NCBI GenBank assembly: GCA_947492525.1
Contig: CANLNQ010000007.1
Span: forward strand, 167,549 to 231,548
Reading direction: 5' to 3'
Length of the DNA stretch: 64,000 nt
Source: an uncultured Granulosicoccus sp.
Lineage (GTDB): Bacteria > Pseudomonadota > Gammaproteobacteria > Granulosicoccales > Granulosicoccaceae
The notes beneath the pieces are model-generated. The model saw nothing but the letters and a program-made list of their open reading frames with translations, did not search any database and had not been told where the DNA came from. Numbering within the stretch: position 1 is the stretch's first letter; the number at the start of each line of letters is the position of its first letter. Below, piece after piece: positions 10,001 through 19,337 of the stretch. Made by a program: the position numbers and the translations under genes.

Positions 10001-10504
10001 ATGAGAAGACTACTCAGCGGTTTGGTGCTGAGCCTTGGCCTACTGGCAGGTGCTGCGCATGCAGATGCTGCCAAGCTCTACTTTGGCGCAGGGTTTGCCG
10101 ACGGCAGTGTTGATGTCACCGATGGGACTCACAAGAGCCTCGGCACCCTATCCGCAACCGTTGGTGTCCAGTTACTCGACTTCATCGGTGTCGAACTTGA
10201 GGTAGGGGCTGCTTCGGATCAGGCCGGCAGTATCCTGAGTGATTCCATGGTGGGTTTCCAGTCTGCCATGTTACGGCTGGGCTACCGCTGGAATCGTGTG
10301 GGTGTCTATGCACTGGGTGGCTATGCCCGGCTGGATGTCGATCAGGACTACAACGACAGCGATGGCGGAACCGCCCTGGGCCTGGGTATCAACCTGTTTG
10401 GTAACGAGACCACGGCCCTGAACCTGCATGTGCTCGATTTCGATGACGGGGCGTTCACCACGACGACGATCGGATTCCAGCATTACTTCGGCGGATTCCG
10501 GTAG
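10001..10504 (+). CDS. Small outer-membrane beta-barrel protein
   Basis: A 167-residue protein with a clear Sec signal peptide (cleavage after AHA about residue 21). It is followed by alternating amphipathic strands and ends in a C-terminal aromatic (HYFGGFR), as expected for an OmpA/OmpW-type eight-stranded barrel. The ribosome site is GGAGAATTGTTTC before ATG. It sits 33 bp upstream of the Ig-repeat lipoprotein, so the two may be expressed together. No specific function can be read. Confidence 0.8.
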   Translation: MRRLLSGLVLSLGLLAGAAHADAAKLYFGAGFADGSVDVTDGTHKSLGTLSATVGVQLLDFIGVELEVGAASDQAGSILSDSMVGFQSAMLRLGYRWNRVGVYALGGYARLDVDQDYNDSDGGTALGLGINLFGNETTALNLHVLDFDDGAFTTTTIGFQHYFGGFR

Positions 10505-10537
10505 GTCATGCTCATGGGCAGAAGAGAGTCTGAAAAA

Positions 10538-12490
10538 ATGGACAAGAGAATTCTGAGTGCACTGCTGCTGGCAGGCAGCGTAGCACTGACGGCCTGCGGG
10601 CCACGTGATGAAGACGGCACGACCACGGACAGTACCGGACAGCCGGATTACAACACCGGTGGTGATGTGGTTACCGATAGTGGTGGTGACGGAACCACCA
10701 ACGAGCTGAGCCTGCGTGTACTGAGTAATGTCAACAGTATCAATACCGGCGGCACCGATGTGGCCAATATTACAGCCCTGGTGACAGACGCGAACAACAA
10801 TGCGCTGGCCGATACGGCCGTGTCATTCAGTTCCACCGGCGGTGTTCTGCAGAACATCTCGACATCCACCGACGAGAACGGTGAAGCCAGTGCCACACTG
10901 AAACTCCCCCAGGATTTCCAGAACCGCGACATCGTCGTGACGGTGTCTTCTGGTGGTGCCGATGCCGAAGTCATGGTGACGGCGCTGGGCAGTACGCTGG
11001 AAGTGACCGGGCCTGATACCCTGGTGCTTGGTGACAAGGCCGAACTGGTCCTGAGTCTGATTGCCGGCAATGGTGAGCCGATCTCCAATCAGGTGATCGA
11101 GGTGACCTCGTCCGTTGGCAACACCATCGAACCCTCGGTGGCGGTGACCGATTCGGATGGCCGGGTATCCATTCTGGTCGGTTCGGACAACTCCGACGAC
11201 AAGATCCGTATCAGTGCGCTGAACAGCACGGTCACGGCCACTCACAGTTTCGAGGTGGCGGAAGACATCCTGAGGTTTGCCAGTAACACCGATGGTGCAG
11301 AACTTCCCGTGTCGACCACCAACCGAGTTGTGGTCTATTGGAGTAGTCAGGGTGCGGTGGTGTCCGGGAAAGCATTGCGCTTCTCCACCACGGCCGGTGA
11401 GATCGTGGGTGACTCGACCATCGTGACAGACGCCACCGGAAAGGCCACGGTGAGATTGCGCTCCAGCAGTGCTGGTCCTGCCACGATTACGGTTGAAGGG
11501 GCTGACGAAGGTACGCCGAAAACCAGTGTCGATGTGGAATTCGTGGCAACCGAGCCGAGTGTCGTCTCCGTTGATGCTACAACCACGCGGGTGCATGCCA
11601 CCGAAGCCAGCACAGTGATGGCCGTGGTGACCGATGACAATGGCAATCCGGTGAAGAATCAGACAGTGGACTTCACCAGTGTGGATCTGAAAGGCGGGCA
11701 GCTGAATCCCGCGTCGGCCAAGACCAACAGCTCGGGCGTTGCCAGCGTTGCCTTCACTGCGGGGGCCAATGCCACAGAGCTGAACGATATCGTGATCGAA
11801 GCCCGGGTCAAGGGCAGCGACATGTACGATGAGTTGAGGCTCACCGTTGTGGAGCGTGCCTTGAACGTGACGATCGGTACGTCGAACGAGATAAACATCA
11901 AGCCTCTGGGAACCCAGTACGCGCTGCCGTTCATCGTTCAGGTGGCTGATGGTAGTGGTACGCCTCTGGAGAACGCCACGGTCGAACTGTCCATACGCCC
12001 TATCGAATACACGAAAGGCTATATGGTTCTCGTCAACGAAGGTGGCTTCGAATACGCGCCCGAGATCGAGAACTGGTCCGCGCATCACTGGGCGATGTGG
12101 GGCTACAGCATCGATTGCGACAGTGAGGATCTGAATGGCAATCGTTTGCTTGACGCCGGAGAAGACAACAACAACAACGGTTCACTGGACCCTCAGGATC
12201 CGGCAGCCCTGGCAGCCATCGATGATGAGGATTACGCCACGATTTCAGGCGGATCCGTAACGACAGACAAGAACGGTTCAGGCTATTTCGAAATGCTCTA
12301 TCCGGCCAGTAACTCACTGTGGTCCTATGTGGAAATCACTGCCAGGGCCGAAGCGCTGGGTGCGGAAGCGGATGATTCCTTTCGTACCTCCTTGCCCTTG
12401 CCCACGACCGAGATTACCGCCGACGACGAAATTCCGGCCAACCATATCAGTCCTTACGGTACAGACCGGGATTGCAGCAATACCAACTGA
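10538..12490 (+). CDS. Surface-type lipoprotein with tandem invasin/Big_1-like Ig domains
   Basis: A 650-residue protein with lipobox LTAC and an acidic Thr/Gly/Asp-rich linker. At least four or five tandem Ig-like repeats of about 95 residues follow. Each has the invasin/Big_1 pattern of a phrase like VTDANNNALADTAVSF, then a Gly-rich turn, then DENGEASATL. Near residues 527-552 is an Asn/Asp-rich DLNGNRLLDAGEDNNNN stretch resembling calcium-binding or dockerin loops. Start chosen at the ATG next to the signal peptide; an in-frame ATG 30 bp upstream is less likely. Probably a cell-surface adhesin or structural lipoprotein; partner unknown. Confidence 0.82.
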   Translation: MDKRILSALLLAGSVALTACGPRDEDGTTTDSTGQPDYNTGGDVVTDSGGDGTTNELSLRVLSNVNSINTGGTDVANITALVTDANNNALADTAVSFSSTGGVLQNISTSTDENGEASATLKLPQDFQNRDIVVTVSSGGADAEVMVTALGSTLEVTGPDTLVLGDKAELVLSLIAGNGEPISNQVIEVTSSVGNTIEPSVAVTDSDGRVSILVGSDNSDDKIRISALNSTVTATHSFEVAEDILRFASNTDGAELPVSTTNRVVVYWSSQGAVVSGKALRFSTTAGEIVGDSTIVTDATGKATVRLRSSSAGPATITVEGADEGTPKTSVDVEFVATEPSVVSVDATTTRVHATEASTVMAVVTDDNGNPVKNQTVDFTSVDLKGGQLNPASAKTNSSGVASVAFTAGANATELNDIVIEARVKGSDMYDELRLTVVERALNVTIGTSNEINIKPLGTQYALPFIVQVADGSGTPLENATVELSIRPIEYTKGYMVLVNEGGFEYAPEIENWSAHHWAMWGYSIDCDSEDLNGNRLLDAGEDNNNNGSLDPQDPAALAAIDDEDYATISGGSVTTDKNGSGYFEMLYPASNSLWSYVEITARAEALGAEADDSFRTSLPLPTTEITADDEIPANHISPYGTDRDCSNTN

Positions 12491-12767
12491 TGCTCGTCAG
12501 GGAAAGTGGTATCGGGGTGATGAGCCCCGGACCACGCACTCCCTGTCGCGGGCTCGGTACGCACCCTGTGACAGTGGGGGCGCGTCAACTTGCCCGGTTA
12601 CCTTCAGGCGCCTGATCCATGAGTAGAGAACCGGACATTCCCGGCTCGAGTCCACAGGGACGAGGTCAGTAAACTTTTCCGCAGGATAGCCGCCACTATC
12701 CTCAGAGACGGTGTATTTGCCGAGGCACTGCTTGCCGGAGCTCGGTCAACAGGAAGATACAAGTACT

Positions 12768-14048
12768 ATGGTTTTCAAGAGCGATTCGAATCCCGTGACA
12801 TCCGGCACCGATGAGAGTGGGGCGTTGATTCTGGCAGCCGCGGCAGCAGTGTCTCCGGTAAGCGAACTGAATGCCAGCAATCGCGAAGCCCTGTGCAAGA
12901 GTGCAACTGTGGTTCATGTGCAGCGCAACGACCAGATCAAGCCGGAGAATTCCCACCGCTGGCTGATGTATCTGGTTGACGGATCGCTCAATCTGTATTC
13001 GGGCAAGGACGAGGTAGGTGTCATCAACGCCAATACCTCGGAGAGTCTGCAACCCCTGTTTCAGGACAAGGGGGCCTATCAGAGTGCACGCACCAGTACC
13101 GTCGCCAGAATCGTGCGCTTCGGGCGAGAGCAGCTGAACATTCTGCTCAAGGAACAGCAGAAGAACGCCATCAGTGTGATGGATGTGCAGGTTGGTGACG
13201 ACGACAACGCTGTCTTCGATGACATCGTGGCGGCCATCAAGAGTCGCAACGTGACACTGGCCAGTTCCCGGGACGCTGCCAGCAGAATCCTGGCCGCCTA
13301 CAAGCAGGTTGCCGGCATTCCCGAATTGGCAGAAGTCATTCAGAGTGACCCCGGACTGGCCGTTCATATCGTGCGGGTGGCCAACAGCATCGATGCCGGC
13401 AACTCGGAATCCACATCCAGTATCCGCGGGGCGATCACCCGAATGGGGGTGGAGGAAACTCAGCGCAATCTATCGGAGCTGCTGCAACGCAATACCATGG
13501 TGCCTGCCAACGAAGTGATCGGCAAACGTCTGCGCCGCTATATACAACGAACACGATTGTCCTCAGCCATTGTTCAGGTGCTGGCCAAAGAGGTGCCACA
13601 TCTCAAGCCGGAAGTTGCCATGATGGTGGCCTTGACCGCCGATGTGGGTGAGTTGCTGATACTGACCCATGCCAATCAGCATGCGGATCGCTTCAATGAT
13701 GAAGAGCAGCTGGCCGGTGTGATCGACAACCTGCGCGTGATTGTCAGCTGCTGGCTGATTGCCGAATGGGATTTTCCGCAGGAGTTCATCGACGCCTGCC
13801 GGACTGCTCGTGACTGGTATCGCAATCACAACGGCGAAATCAACTATACGGATCTGGTTACTGCCGCCTTGCTGATCATCCAGTCGGAAATGCCGGAGCC
13901 CAAGAAGAGTTCCATTCCAAGCGCCAACAATCTGTTGCTCGCACGTCGATTGCAGCAGGCCGGCATTGATCTGACTTCGCCGGGAGATATCGTGAAGGCC
14001 GCAACAGGGCGATTGGTGACTGTCGAGGCACTGCTCAAGGCGAGCTGA
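12768..14048 (+). CDS. HDOD-domain protein with N-terminal cyclic-nucleotide-binding-like fold
   Basis: A 426-residue cytoplasmic protein. Residues about 40-145 resemble a cNMP-binding-like jelly roll (LMYLVDGSLNLYSGKDEVG). Residues about 165-370 form an HDOD domain (SDPGLAVHIVRVANS, then a helical bundle with a conserved GELLIL). HDOD proteins act in signalling and lack the catalytic HD residues. AGGAAG lies 11 nt before this ATG; a GTG 57 bp upstream is in frame but unsupported. Not in an operon with recognisable signalling genes. Confidence 0.85.
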   Translation: MVFKSDSNPVTSGTDESGALILAAAAAVSPVSELNASNREALCKSATVVHVQRNDQIKPENSHRWLMYLVDGSLNLYSGKDEVGVINANTSESLQPLFQDKGAYQSARTSTVARIVRFGREQLNILLKEQQKNAISVMDVQVGDDDNAVFDDIVAAIKSRNVTLASSRDAASRILAAYKQVAGIPELAEVIQSDPGLAVHIVRVANSIDAGNSESTSSIRGAITRMGVEETQRNLSELLQRNTMVPANEVIGKRLRRYIQRTRLSSAIVQVLAKEVPHLKPEVAMMVALTADVGELLILTHANQHADRFNDEEQLAGVIDNLRVIVSCWLIAEWDFPQEFIDACRTARDWYRNHNGEINYTDLVTAALLIIQSEMPEPKKSSIPSANNLLLARRLQQAGIDLTSPGDIVKAATGRLVTVEALLKAS

Positions 14049-14673
14049 ATAAACGCGGCACTAATAGCGCCCGTCCATCGGTTCGGGCGCCAGGCATGGC
14101 AATCGCGCAGTAGAGGTATCTCCACCCACGCCTGCTCGCCGATGCGACTGTGTCCTCAAGCATCTTTCCGAGAAGTAACGCAACTGCGAGTCAAGCACGA
14201 TTCTCTTCTGCGGCAGGTCTGAGTATCCAGCGGATAGAGCTACTTACTCACTCTGCGTGGGTTCGCCCCGTCAACCCGCACACGCCGCTTTCTTCCTACG
14301 GGCCATTTTCGCATGCCCGCTGCGTGACCTTGCCACAGCAGGCTTCCGCGAACCACCCGCGGAGGGCATTCATGCCTGTCAATTCCTGGTTTCGGTTGTG
14401 CCAATCACCTTCGCGTGTTCTTTACGTGTGCCATTGGTAGTGAGCTGCCGCGTGCGTATTTGCACCTGCTGAACATCGCGACCATCGCTCGATCCGATCG
14501 CATTCAGAGCACTCTCCTTCGCCGTCGGTCGAGCCCCCGTCTGACTCCTTGCAGTAAAGGCACGGGTTTTTATCCATTTTTCAATCGCGGCACGCTCGGG
14601 AATCGCTGCTGTAGATTTATCTCCAACGTTTACAGCCAATCACGGCGACAAACGCTTCAAAAGGAGATAGATC
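14049..14673. other. Intergenic region between HDOD gene and DUF1328 gene
   Basis: About 620 bp with no convincing coding sequence. Just after the HDOD stop a 7-bp GC hairpin (14067-14073 with 14084-14090) may end that transcript, though it has no T run. The last 80 bp become AT-richer and end in AAGGAG, the ribosome site of the next gene. Its length suggests a regulated promoter for the stress cluster, but I cannot point to a specific site. Confidence 0.5.
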
Positions 14674-14838
14674 ATGCTCAGTTGGGCAATCGCATTTTTC
14701 GTCATCGCCATCATCGCCGCAGTACTCGGTTTCGGTGGTATCGCCGGCAGCGCCACCAGCATCGCACAGATTCTGTTCGTGGTCTTCCTGGTACTGGCAA
14801 TCGTGTCCTTCATCAGAGGACGACGCCCGAACGTCTGA
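14674..14838 (+). CDS. DUF1328 small membrane protein (YtjA family)
   Basis: A 54-residue inner-membrane protein with two hydrophobic helices separated by [14 protein letters not shown] and a basic tail. It matches the DUF1328/YtjA pattern [25 protein letters not shown] closely. AAGGAG lies 8 nt before the ATG. It opens a run of three small genes with stress-protein features. Its function is not known in the family. Confidence 0.9.
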   Translation: MLSWAIAFFVIAIIAAVLGFGGIAGSATSIAQILFVVFLVLAIVSFIRGRRPNV

Positions 14839-14969
14839 CCGGTGCAGACAGGCAGCCTGACCCGCACCAACAGTGAGGGACAGAGCTGCTGTATCTCGAG
14901 CTGCTGTATTGACAGCAGCTGTATTACAGAAAGACAAGGAATTTTCACAAGACAACGGAGGAAGTGTTC

Positions 14970-15248
14970 ATGAAGCACATGATCAAATCCAGCGTTATGG
15001 CGCTGGCACTGGTAGCGACATCAGCCTTGGCAGACGACGGTGTCTGGAACCAGATCGAAGGAAACTGGGATCAGGTCAAGGGCAGCATCCAGGAAACTTG
15101 GGGTGAGATGACCGACGATGAAATCGACCAGCTGTCAGGCAAGCGCGATCAGTTTGTCGGCATGGTCAAGGAGAAATACGGCATCGCACAGGAAGAAGCC
15201 GAAGAGCAAGTCGATCAATGGGCGGACTCTCTGGACATGGACAGCTGA
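14970..15248 (+). CDS. CsbD-like protein with a Sec signal peptide
   Basis: 92 residues. The mature part has the CsbD-type pattern: WNQIEGNWDQVKGSIQETWGEMTDDE, then a LSGKRDQFVG helix and an acidic C-terminus. CsbD relatives are small stress-induced proteins, usually without export signals. Here the first 23 residues form a good Sec signal ending in ALA, so the protein is predicted to be periplasmic. GGAGGA sits 7 nt before the chosen ATG. Confidence 0.85.
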   Translation: MKHMIKSSVMALALVATSALADDGVWNQIEGNWDQVKGSIQETWGEMTDDEIDQLSGKRDQFVGMVKEKYGIAQEEAEEQVDQWADSLDMDS

Positions 15249-15389
15249 CAGGTGCCGTTTACGATCGGCCATGAAAGATGGCCGATTCAAGTATGACCAA
15301 ACGGGTTGGAGAGGGCTGCAAGGATGTCTCAGCGGCTGTCAACCAGCTCGAAAACTACCGAAGTTAACTTTGCAACAGAGGATAGATAA

Positions 15390-15698
15390 ATGAAAGTATC
15401 AAATACACTGACTGCAATCACCGCTGCCGGCATGCTGAGCATCATGTCTCTGGGCAATGTAGCGCTGGCCGAGGCTCCGGATTCCGCCAAGGTCGAGGCG
15501 ACAGAGCTGCAGGACGACATCAAGCTGCATCCCATGCTCGGGTCCTATGGTCTGTCGGTCACACCGATGGACGACGGCACACTGGCCATCGAAGGCATGG
15601 TGGATGACCAGCAAGCCTATGACGCGCTCAATCAGATGATCGAGGAGCGAACCGAAAGCTCCAACGTCCAGATCGAGAACAACGTCGTCAAATCATGA
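15390..15698 (+). CDS. BON-like periplasmic protein
   Basis: 102 residues with a Sec signal (cleavage after ALA about residue 27). A short alpha/beta module follows: LGSYGLSVTPMDDGTLAIEGMVDDQQAYDALNQMIEE. This resembles the BON fold seen in OsmY-type periplasmic stress proteins, though it is only about 70 residues mature. It is the last of the three small genes and is followed by a strong terminator. Confidence 0.7.
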   Translation: MKVSNTLTAITAAGMLSIMSLGNVALAEAPDSAKVEATELQDDIKLHPMLGSYGLSVTPMDDGTLAIEGMVDDQQAYDALNQMIEERTESSNVQIENNVVKS

Positions 15699-15757
15699 CC
15701 CAAGGCCGGCATCGACAAGTGATGCCGCGTATACCGGATCATGATTAGTGCAAGAGA

Positions 15758-15782
15758 AAGCCGGACTCAGGTCCGGCTTTTT
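15758..15782 (+). terminator. Rho-independent terminator of the stress cluster
   Basis: A perfect 9-bp stem AAGCCGGAC/GTCCGGCTT with a TCAG loop and a trailing T run, 60 bp after the BON-like gene. The A-rich left arm would also let it work for the opposite strand. Confidence 0.9.
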
Positions 15783-15862
15783 CGTGCCAGTTTGCCAAGG
15801 CGAACCGAGCCAGGCTAAGCCGAACCAAACCGAACCTAGCCAAAGCCAGCCAAAGCCAGTCA

Positions 15863-15941
15863 AAGCCAGTCAAGCCAGTCAAGCCAGTCAAGCCAGTCAA
15901 GCCAGTCAAGCCAGTCAAGCCAGTCAAGCCAGTCAAGCCAG
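15863..15941. repeat. 9-bp intergenic VNTR
   Basis: Eight perfect AAGCCAGTC units (15863-15934) and a partial ninth, preceded from about 15800 by degenerate 10-bp relatives (CAAAGCCAGC, CAAAGCCAGT). It lies between the terminator and the 3' end of uxaC, outside any supported gene. Confidence 0.93.
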
Positions 15942-15980
15942 GCCTTGCCCCTCACCCAGCATCGTCGGGTGTAACAGGCG

Positions 15981-17387
15981 TCAGAGCTTGTACGCTTGTC
16001 TCGCGAGGTCATGACTGAGGGAATGCGCTACCTCGGCGGCATCCTCCTCCCTCAATCTGCCCGTGGCGACCAGTGTGCCCAGATAGGCGCAGTCAACACG
16101 ACGAGCCACGTCGTGGCGAGCCGGAATGGAACAGAAGGCCCGTGTGTCGTCGTTGAACCCGGCGGTGTTGTAGAAGCCACAGGTCTCGGTGGTGGTTTCC
16201 CGGAATCGACGCATGCCCTCATAACTGTCGAAAAACCACCAGGGTGGCCCCAGTCGCAGGGCCGGGTAGACTCCAGCCAGCGGTGCCAGCTCTCGCGAGA
16301 AGGCTGTTTCGTCCAGTGTAAACACGATGATGCTCAGATCAGGTTCCATGCCTACCGCGCTCAGCAGTGGCTGCAGGGCTCTGACGTATTCAGTGGGCGT
16401 GGGTATGTCGAATCCCTTGTCACGCCCGAAGCTCGCTTCAACTGATGGATTGTGATTTCGCAAGGAGCCCGGGTGGATCTGCATCACCAGGCCATCGTCC
16501 AGACTCATGCGCGCCATTTCAGTCAGCATCTGTCCACGGAAGGCGTCGGCGTCAGCTGCGCTGCAGCTGCCGCCGATCACACGCGCATAGAGTCGCGTCA
16601 TCTCATCCTTGCTGAAATCTTCAGTACGCGCGGTCGGATGCCCATGATCCGTGGCGGTTGCGCCGTGTTGCCTGAAGTAGGCGCGCCGTGAGCGATGCGC
16701 ATCGAGGTAGCCCTCGTAGCTGCCAGTATCGCAACCGGTCAGTTCACCCAGTTGCCTGACATTGTCCAGAAAACCGTCGAATTCAGGGTCAATCACGGCA
16801 TCCGGTCGGTAGGTCGTGATGACACGCCCCTGCCAGCCGGAACTGGCCAGAGTCTTGTGCGCGTCCAGTGGATCAAGAGCGCTTTCCGTCGTCGCCAGGA
16901 CCTCCATGTTGAATCGTTCGAACAGGGCGCGTGGGCGGAACGCGTCTGTTGCCAGTTTTTCGGTAATCGAATCATAGAACTGGTCCGCGGTACTGGCGTC
17001 CAGATTCTCGCGAATGCCGAAGACGTGTTCAAAGGAATGGTCTATCCACAGCTGGGAAGGCGTGCCACGAAACAGGTGGTAATTCTGTGCAAACAGCCGC
17101 CAGATGGTTCTCGGGTCGGTCTCCACCGGGCCGCCATCGACTCTGGGAATTCCCAGCAACTCCAGGCGGATGCCCTGGGAGACCAGCATGCGAAAGACAT
17201 AATGATCGGGAATGACGAACAGTTCTGCGGCGTTGGCAAATGCCGTGTTGTCGGCGAACCACCGCGGATCGGTATGCCCGTGCGGACTGATGATCGGCAG
17301 GTCTGCAACACCCTGGTAGAGCTGCCGAGCGATGGCCCGGCTACGGTTGTCGAGAGGGAACAGTCTGTCCGGATCAAGCTGCGGCAT
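15981..17387 (-). CDS. uxaC: Glucuronate isomerase
   Basis: Isomerises D-glucuronate to D-fructuronate (and galacturonate to tagaturonate), the entry step of hexuronate breakdown. The 468 residues match the family length. Visible motifs are the metal-site SPHGHTDPRWF near the N-terminus, LRLGPPWWFFDS and the GFYNTAGFNDDTRAF segment. I start at the ATG followed by PQLDPDRLFPLDN; a longer frame adds 22 residues not typical of the family. No uxuA/uxuB genes are nearby, but a sugar-type ABC importer lies about 4 kb away. Confidence 0.95.
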   Translation of the reverse strand: MPQLDPDRLFPLDNRSRAIARQLYQGVADLPIISPHGHTDPRWFADNTAFANAAELFVIPDHYVFRMLVSQGIRLELLGIPRVDGGPVETDPRTIWRLFAQNYHLFRGTPSQLWIDHSFEHVFGIRENLDASTADQFYDSITEKLATDAFRPRALFERFNMEVLATTESALDPLDAHKTLASSGWQGRVITTYRPDAVIDPEFDGFLDNVRQLGELTGCDTGSYEGYLDAHRSRRAYFRQHGATATDHGHPTARTEDFSKDEMTRLYARVIGGSCSAADADAFRGQMLTEMARMSLDDGLVMQIHPGSLRNHNPSVEASFGRDKGFDIPTPTEYVRALQPLLSAVGMEPDLSIIVFTLDETAFSRELAPLAGVYPALRLGPPWWFFDSYEGMRRFRETTTETCGFYNTAGFNDDTRAFCSIPARHDVARRVDCAYLGTLVATGRLREEDAAEVAHSLSHDLARQAYKL

Positions 17388-17540
17388 GATAGTCGTTTGA
17401 CCTGTATCGGCAAGTGGTGGTGAAGCAGCAAGATACCACGGCACTGCGCTCATGCGCAGTGGCCGGCAGGGTGCCGGTCAGACCAAAGAAGCCTGGCAGA
17501 CCAGGACATTCAGTGGGCTCGTCCATGAGCCCGGAACCCA

Positions 17541-18647
17541 TCAGGCCGAGGCCTTCAACACCCCACGCTGAATCTGATCCTCTTCGATCGATTCGAACAA
17601 GGCCTTGAAGTTGCCTTCGCCAAAGCCGTCGTCGCCCTTGCGCTGAATGAACTCGAAGAAGATCGGACCGATGACCGTCTTGGAGAAGATCTGCAGCAGG
17701 ATGCGGGTCGAACCACCATCCACGACCCCTTCGCCGTCAATGAGGATGCCGTGCTTCTTCATCTTCTCGATGGGTTCTTCATGATCCCTTACCCGCTCGA
17801 AAGACTTGTCGTAGTAGATCGAAGGAGGGCCGGGCATGAACTCCATTCCCTTGTCGGCAATCCGGTCGGTCGCCGCATAGATATCGTCAGTACCCACGGC
17901 GATATGCTGAATGCCTTCACCTTTGTACTCCTTCAGATATTCTTCGATCTGGCTGTTCTCGTCGGCGCTTTCGTTGATGGGGATGCGGATCTTGCCACAC
18001 GGCGATGTCAGCGCGCGACTGGTCAGGCCTGTCATCTTGCCCTGGATATCGAAGAAGCGAATCTCGCGAAAGTTGAAGGCGGTGGCGTAGAACCGGTACC
18101 AGGTATCCATATTGCCGCGCATGACATTGTGCGTCAGGTGATCCAGATAATAGAAGCCGGCACCCACGGGTTGCGGGTCTCGCTCGCCCAGCCACTCGAA
18201 TTCCCTGTCGTAGGGTGAACGACCCTGATCGTAGTCCTCGATCAGGTACAACAGCGAGCCGCCGATGCCGATGACTGCCGGTACATCGAGGGATTTGTCA
18301 TCACCGGTGTATTCTTTGGCGCCATAGTCCAGTGCGCATTTGAGCGCGTGTTGTGCATCCACCACTCGCCACGCCATTGACGGTGCGCAAGGGCCATGCT
18401 CTTCCACGAAACGAGAAGCGTGCGAGTTCTTCTCCCGGTTCAGGATGTAATTGACGCGGCCCTGACGGTACAGAGAGATATCCTTGTTCCTGTGCCTGGC
18501 GACTTCGGTGTAGCCCATTCGGTCGAACAGCGCTTCCAGCTCCGCCGGGTCGTGGTGTGCGAATTCCACGAATTCGAAGCCGTCCGTGCCGGCGACATTC
18601 ACATCATCGATAGTGGCCTTGGGGGCATTGTGAGGATAGGGGCCCAT
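17541..18647 (-). CDS. hpd: 4-hydroxyphenylpyruvate dioxygenase
   Basis: Fe(II) dioxygenase that turns 4-hydroxyphenylpyruvate into homogentisate in tyrosine breakdown. The 368 residues carry the three iron ligands at H170, H248 and E332, and the C-terminal FFEFIQRKGDDGFGEGNF active-site segment. AGGAGATTCTC precedes the chosen ATG. It appears monocistronic, with hmgA and other tyrosine genes not in view. Confidence 0.96.
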   Translation of the reverse strand: MGPYPHNAPKATIDDVNVAGTDGFEFVEFAHHDPAELEALFDRMGYTEVARHRNKDISLYRQGRVNYILNREKNSHASRFVEEHGPCAPSMAWRVVDAQHALKCALDYGAKEYTGDDKSLDVPAVIGIGGSLLYLIEDYDQGRSPYDREFEWLGERDPQPVGAGFYYLDHLTHNVMRGNMDTWYRFYATAFNFREIRFFDIQGKMTGLTSRALTSPCGKIRIPINESADENSQIEEYLKEYKGEGIQHIAVGTDDIYAATDRIADKGMEFMPGPPSIYYDKSFERVRDHEEPIEKMKKHGILIDGEGVVDGGSTRILLQIFSKTVIGPIFFEFIQRKGDDGFGEGNFKALFESIEEDQIQRGVLKASA

Positions 18648-18826
18648 GAGAATCTCCTGTGTCCACAGTGGATTGACTGTCTGAAACGGCAGTATGGGAA
18701 TGCTGCGGACAATACGCAAATATCTTGAGAAAAACGCAAGAACTGTGCATTTCAGGGGTGAATACGAAATTCAGGCGCTCGCAAGCAATGCATCATGCAA
18801 TTATTGTGCGCCCGGAATTCGCTGTT

Positions 18827-19177
18827 TCACTCCGGCTTCAATTGTCGCTCATAGGCGTCAAACAAGTCGCTGACCCGTATTCCATTGATGGTCATTCCCT
18901 GCAGATTGGCGTTGCTGATACTGGCATTCGAAAAATTGATGTTGTCGAAGCTGGCCTGCTGCAGATTGATATTGTGAAAACGGGCTTCGGAAAGATTGAC
19001 ATCGTCGAAGTCGGCGCGCGCCAGGTTCGTATCGCTGAAACTGGCATCACTCAGCACCGCAAAGAAGCGGGACTCGCTGAGATCAACGCCATCGAAGTTC
19101 GATTGGCGCATCCTGGCGCGTGAATAGGTCTGTCCGTTCAGGTCCGGGCCGTCGAAAGGATCCTTGTTGTTTGTCAT
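18827..19177 (-). CDS. Pentapeptide repeat protein
   Basis: 116 residues made of about 15 tandem A(D/N)LXX-type pentapeptides (for example LARADFDDVNLSEARF and NANLQGMTINGI), which fold as a right-handed quadrilateral helix. It ends with the short tail VSDLFDAYERQLKPE found in many stand-alone members. It lies 160 bp after the sugar importer permease. Function unknown; members include gyrase-protecting proteins, but nothing here points to that. Confidence 0.9.
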   Translation of the reverse strand: MTNNKDPFDGPDLNGQTYSRARMRQSNFDGVDLSESRFFAVLSDASFSDTNLARADFDDVNLSEARFHNINLQQASFDNINFSNASISNANLQGMTINGIRVSDLFDAYERQLKPE

Positions 19178-19337
19178 GTCGCAATAACTCCCTGGCTGCT
19201 GGTCGCTTGTTCTGGTGACAGGTCACACCGGCAAATGCTGCCCGGTGCACTCGGGTCGACATCGCGCGCTGACGTCATTGAGCCGGGTGCCGGGCCGTAT
19301 GCTGCGCTGCTCGTCATTCGCAAGCAGGGTGGGATCG

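Noticed and set aside
9793..10113. Frame overlapping the start of the small barrel gene
   Set aside because: It runs out of frame through the barrel signal peptide and has no family likeness.
14379..14639. Possible small minus-strand gene in front of the DUF1328 gene
   Set aside because: Starts at TTG, no ribosome site and no recognisable domain; low-complexity polar composition.
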